A DNA stretch of 64,000 bases, taken from Methanobacterium sp. ERen5. Its GTDB lineage: Archaea > Methanobacteriota > Methanobacteria > Methanobacteriales > Methanobacteriaceae. The notes beneath the pieces are model-generated. The model ran no database searches and was not told the DNA's origin. It was given only the letters and a program-made list of their open reading frames with translations. Below, one piece after another: positions 60,231-64,000 of this stretch. The stretch covers positions 1,124,001-1,188,000 of the forward strand of contig CP099988.1 of NCBI GenBank assembly GCA_024167805.1. The letters are read 5' to 3'. Made by a program: the position numbers and the translations under genes. Numbering within the stretch: position 1 is the stretch's first letter; every line of letters starts with the position of its first letter.

Positions 60231-62539
60231 TTAAGACTTATTCAAATCAAGTTTAAGATATTTCTCACTTTTGAGTGTTTTGAATCCTGAATTCACGACC
60301 CTTATAATATTTTTGGCTATTTTATCTCCAATACCATCAACTTTTTTCAGCTCTTCTTCAGAAGCAGCTATTACTCCTCGAACTGTTTTAAATTCTTCTA
60401 AAAGTTTTCTAGCAGTTACAGGGCCTATATTTGGCAGTGATTCAACTATAAATATCTGTTGCTCCCATGTTGTCAAGGGTTTTTTCTCAGTTCGGATCTG
60501 AATATCTGATCTTTCATGGGTCTGTTCCCTTATTGCTATTCTGTTTATCATGGCAGCAGTATCTTCCGGTGATCTGGTTGGTATTATGGGTATTCCAAAA
60601 TCAACTGCAATGGAAGCTAATGCTCCCCTAACAGCATTTGGATGGATAAATCCTGAGTAGAATTCAGAACCTTCAATGATAATAACTGGCTTTTTAAAGT
60701 TATCCACCAGTTCCTTTGCCTGTTTGTGAAGTCTTTTATCCATTATGGAGCTTACAAAATCTGTGTTGGTTTTTCTTTCTATTGCAACATCATCACTTAC
60801 TTGATAGTCGGCCACAGCAAGACTTTTAACTTTAATATCAACGTTAAGTCGTTCTAATTCTCTTAAAACTCGTGAACTACCTTCCCGTGAATCTGCGTAT
60901 ATTATGGGTCGATTTTCATCGGCCGGGGTTTCTGCATCTTCTGAATTTATTTTAGTTTGGACAGGTTTAAAATCAGTTAAATCTTTATTAAAATTTTTCT
61001 TAAGCTGTTTTTTCATCTGCTTTTCCTTGTTAATACTGGACCAGTAATATGATTCATCTCTTGTTCCTTTTGTTATTAAAATGAACATTCTACCCCTGTT
61101 TTTTCGTCCTGTTCTACCTCTCCTTTGTATCATTCGTATTTCTGATGGAACAGGTTCGTAGAGTACAACCAGATCAACTGAAGGTATGTCAATTCCTTCT
61201 TCAGCAACGCTGGTAGAAATAAGAACATCATATTCTCCATTTTTGAAGGATTTAATGATTTCTTTTTGCTTTTTTGTGTTAATCCTTTTTCATTTTCCCT
61301 TGATGCTTGGCCATAAAATTTAACTGCATTTATGTTCGTTTCCATACAGTGTTGATAAATATTTTCAACTGAATCTCTGAACTGTGTAAATATTATTATC
61401 TTCGAATTTGAATTTTTCAATTCTTTTTTCAGTATCTGCATTAAACGTTTGAGTTTGGGGTGGTCAACTCCATTTTCAACAGCTTTATCAACAAGCCCCA
61501 CAGCCATCTGAAATTCAGCATCATTTAAAAGACCTTTTGCTGCTTTTGTTTTCTTTTTCTTCAACCGTTCTATGTATTTCTGCAGAGGAATTGTGCCTTG
61601 CGTTTCAAGTAATTCAACTGAGTGCTGAATATTTATCACTGCAGTCAAGATTGAAACTGCAAGAAAACATTTCTGTGGTGGGTGGAGGCTCACTCCAATA
61701 CGTTTTTGAGCCCGGCTTTTGGCCTTTAAAACATCTTTCTTACTTACATTGGAAATTGAACTTATGACTCCCATTTTTTTTAGAGTTGTTAACCTGGCCT
61801 TAAGAGCCTTCTCCAAATGCATTTTAATATCTTTAAGTTCCTGATTTAACTCTGTTTTGATCCATTTAACCTCTACGGGGTTAAAATATGGCTCAACATC
61901 AGAATCTTCTTCAGATTTAATTTCAACTTCCTTGATATAAAGATTTTGACACACTTCTTGTATTTTATCCTCATTCCAACCGGGAGATGCTGTCAGTCCA
62001 AGTAATAATGGATTTTTAGCTTCTTTAACGTACTTATCCGCCAAGTATACGTAGGAGTAGGATCCAACTCCTCGATGACACTCATCAAAGACCAGTAAAG
62101 AAACATTCTTGAGATTGTACCTCGAAGAAATTATGTCGGATTCCACAGTTTGGGGAGTTGCGCAAATAATTTGTGAATTATTCCATAGTTTAACACGTTC
62201 TTCAGGTTTTATGGATCCTGTCAGTGAACTTACACTGGTTTTTAAAAATTCCCTGAAACTTTCCTCATGCTGAGTAACCAGGGGTTTGCTAGGTGCAAGA
62301 ACCAAAACCTTAGAATTTTTAAAGGTTTTTAGTCTTTCAGCAGAAACCAAAGCAGCCACTATGGTTTTTCCTAAGGCTGTAGGGGCAACTATCATTGTGT
62401 TCCCGTTTTTCAGCACATCTGCAGCTAATACTTGTTGATAAAGTCTAGATTCTATTTTTTCAGGTTTAATCAGAGGATGTTGTATCCATTCCACCTTCTT
62501 GGAAGGTTGGACCTCCCTTTCAGTTTTGTTTGAGACCAT
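60231..62539 (-). CDS. hef: Hef: helicase/XPF-type nuclease for fork repair (apparent frameshift)
   Basis: Hef processes stalled replication forks. The N-terminal half is an SF2 helicase: [11 protein letters not shown] (Walker A) near residue 54, the DECH box near 151, QFRDSVENI; the C-terminal half is an XPF nuclease ([17 protein letters not shown] with ERK...D) ending with helix-hairpin-helix motifs ([28 protein letters not shown]). The frame breaks at the T6 run 61270-61275; one added base restores [20 protein letters not shown] and links to the QRRGRTGR motif. The corrected protein has about 769 residues, normal for Hef. Its place about 3 kb from the origin matches its role. Confidence 0.93.
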
Positions 62540-62845
62540 TGTTTTGACCGTTAATACAGTGATTTTTTTACTAATCTGATTTATCTTTGAATATTATTTT
62601 TGTTCATTACTTATATCATAATATTAAATGGTGATCCTAGGTATAATTTGTTGGCAAAACTGACACTACAATATCAACAATGAATAGACCACTAAATCTC
62701 AATGTTAACACTGAGATTCCGTAGATTCTTAAATCTAAAAATAAATCTGTATGTATCAAAATATTTAAAAAAAGAATGATAGAAACATTAACGGTCTAAT
62801 TACCTTTGACCATAAAAATAAATTAGTTGATGGTATAAATTTCAG
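62540..62845. other. 306 bp intergenic region between hef and the HAD hydrolase gene
   Basis: AT-rich spacer holding the hef promoter. Both neighbours are on the minus strand. No further structure recognised. Confidence 0.4.
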
Positions 62846-63742
62846 CTATTTGCTGTTGAAAATTTCTTTCCAGTCATTTTTCATACTTACAATGGTGTAA
62901 TTATTTTCAAAGGCAATTTCAAGCATTTTTTCGGCACCACTTTGATAAGAGTATTCACGTTTATCATCATCATGATTGATTAACAATTTGAATTCAGAGG
63001 CCTCTAACATTTCAATATCTCCATTAGAGTTACCACCTGCAAATGCAGGCAAACGCCCGGTTCTGGTGAATATGTGCTCGACCTTTCCAGGGCCCACAAC
63101 AATTTGCTTAAATGGTTCCTTTACTTTACGTAATCCTCCATTGTAGTATTCATAAATTTCAGTGGTGCCTATTATGTTCTCTTTAGGAATGTTAAAAACC
63201 CTCTCAGAGATTGTCCGAATAAATTCACGACCACTACCTGTACATAGAAAAATCCTATATTCATACTCTTTTAAAAGTTCAAAAAGTTCTAACATTGGTT
63301 TGTATATCAAATCAGTGTAACATACTCCAAATTTTTCTTGTTTTGCTTTTTTGAAAAAAGTTGTCACATCTTCTTCATACTCTTCAGGAGTTTGTCCATA
63401 ACTCCAATTAGCATATGTTTCTGCCATTAATTTAACAATTCTGGGTTTATCTTCTTCACTAATTACTTTAACTTTATTTTCTATCTCAAAAATACTCTTA
63501 TAAGGTTCTTTACTTTTTAAATGCGGATATTCTTCGGCTTTTAAAATTAGAGTCGAAACTAAATAGAGAATTTGTGTGGGGGCTGGTTTTTCTATGCTTA
63601 ATGTTCCATCGTAGTCGAAACTTGCAATTCTATCTTCTGGTTTGATGAAATTAGGACCCTCCTCAACAGATGATTCTAAAAAATCAAGTATGGATTGTTT
63701 AATAAATCCATCATTCCAGCTCGCTAGTTTATCTTTGCTCAT
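62846..63742 (-). CDS. HAD-superfamily phosphatase
   Basis: A 298-residue haloacid dehalogenase-like hydrolase. Motif I is SFDYDGTLS with nucleophile Asp43 and Asp45; motif II is LCTGSGREFIR near 170; motif IV is GGNSNGDIEML near 237. The cap domain is helical, inserted at about 60-150. It resembles phosphoserine-phosphatase-like HADs; the substrate is not evident. ATG 63742 is preceded by an AT-rich leader with GAGGTTAATTT about nine bases upstream. Confidence 0.85.
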   Translation of the reverse strand: MSKDKLASWNDGFIKQSILDFLESSVEEGPNFIKPEDRIASFDYDGTLSIEKPAPTQILYLVSTLILKAEEYPHLKSKEPYKSIFEIENKVKVISEEDKPRIVKLMAETYANWSYGQTPEEYEEDVTTFFKKAKQEKFGVCYTDLIYKPMLELFELLKEYEYRIFLCTGSGREFIRTISERVFNIPKENIIGTTEIYEYYNGGLRKVKEPFKQIVVGPGKVEHIFTRTGRLPAFAGGNSNGDIEMLEASEFKLLINHDDDKREYSYQSGAEKMLEIAFENNYTIVSMKNDWKEIFNSK

Positions 63743-64000
63743 AAATTAACCTCTAAAATACATAATCAATCCATTTCTTAAATAATCCTTAACTGAAGAG
63801 TGATTACTTTCAAATAATTATATTACACTTGTACAAATAATTTAAACTTAATGTATCTCTTAAATCAGATACTAATCGTAGTTTTATGTTATATTTGCAA
63901 TAATATGAATTATCACCGTCGCACTAAACTAAAAACTTAGTATATCTTCTTGGGTAAAATATTTAGAATTGTTGGTGCCAGAAATCTAACAACAAACTAT
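63743..64000. other. Terminal non-coding stretch
   Basis: The last 258 bp holds the HAD gene promoter (GAGGT ribosome site near 63753) and AT-rich DNA. No gene is supported before the window ends. Confidence 0.4.

Overview
This 64 kb window is chromosomal DNA of a hydrogenotrophic methanogen of the order Methanobacteriales, most likely a mesophilic Methanobacterium-type genome. Reasons: an archaeal single-chain RPA, RadA, heterodisulfide reductase HdrA, F420H2 oxidase with an MsvR-type regulator, archaeal-type methionine adenosyltransferase, CofH, Orc1/Cdc6, Hef and the small subunit of DNA polymerase D; AT-rich intergenic DNA; GGAGG or AGGTGA ribosome binding sites; frequent TTG starts. From memory, the order RPA-RadA-HdrA-GlyA-flavoprotein and the set PolD small subunit-Cdc6-PyrB-TrmI-Hef resemble the Methanothermobacter thermautotrophicus chromosome. 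No mobile element, CRISPR array or rRNA gene was seen.

Layout. 0-5 kb: RPA, RadA and an AEC transporter. 5-10 kb: hdrA, glyA, an Fe-S archaeoflavoprotein. 10-20 kb: HEAT-repeat protein, small membrane protein, metallophosphoesterase, DUF192, methionine adenosyltransferase, ileS, purL and a polyprenol/diacylglycerol kinase-like protein. 20-24.4 kb: an ABC-2 exporter operon and a CadD-like transporter on the minus strand. 24.9-31 kb: moeA, an intramembrane site-2 protease, DUF166, cofH and a CoA-disulfide-reductase-like flavoprotein. 31-34 kb: an oxygen-defence module (fpaA, rubrerythrin-like protein, msvR) with palindromic operators between the divergent genes. 33.7-40 kb: cbiL, a DinG/XPD-like helicase, CDGSH protein, dioxygenase-like protein, tRNA-Arg(UCG), hisF, isochorismatase. 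40-44.7 kb: three DNA glycosylases interleaved with a proteasome-like Ntn hydrolase and a protein with a LexA/S24-like C-terminus. 44.7-51 kb: chagasin-like inhibitor, cyclophilin, argD, lysA-dapF, cbiH. 51-63.7 kb: PolD small subunit, class II aldolase, cbiG, cbiB, the replication origin, cdc6, pyrB, trmI, hef and a HAD phosphatase.

The replication origin (about 56.07-57.04 kb) is the clearest non-coding element. Left copies of a TTTACACTTGAAATG-type repeat and four right copies face an extremely AT-rich core of about 600 bp. The right copies are spaced exactly 52 bp apart, alternate between two sequence subtypes and lead into cdc6. Replication and repair genes (polD small subunit, cdc6, hef, and farther away RPA and RadA) surround it.

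A second window-wide pattern is the loss of one base in homopolymer runs. RPA, a 90-aa hypothetical gene, the cyclophilin, cbiG (three times), trmI and hef each become full-length when one base is added to a run, and the tRNA-Arg acceptor stem pairs fully only with one more base. Nine shifts of one kind in core genes look more like a base-calling artefact than gene decay, so these are annotated as genes with corrected spans.
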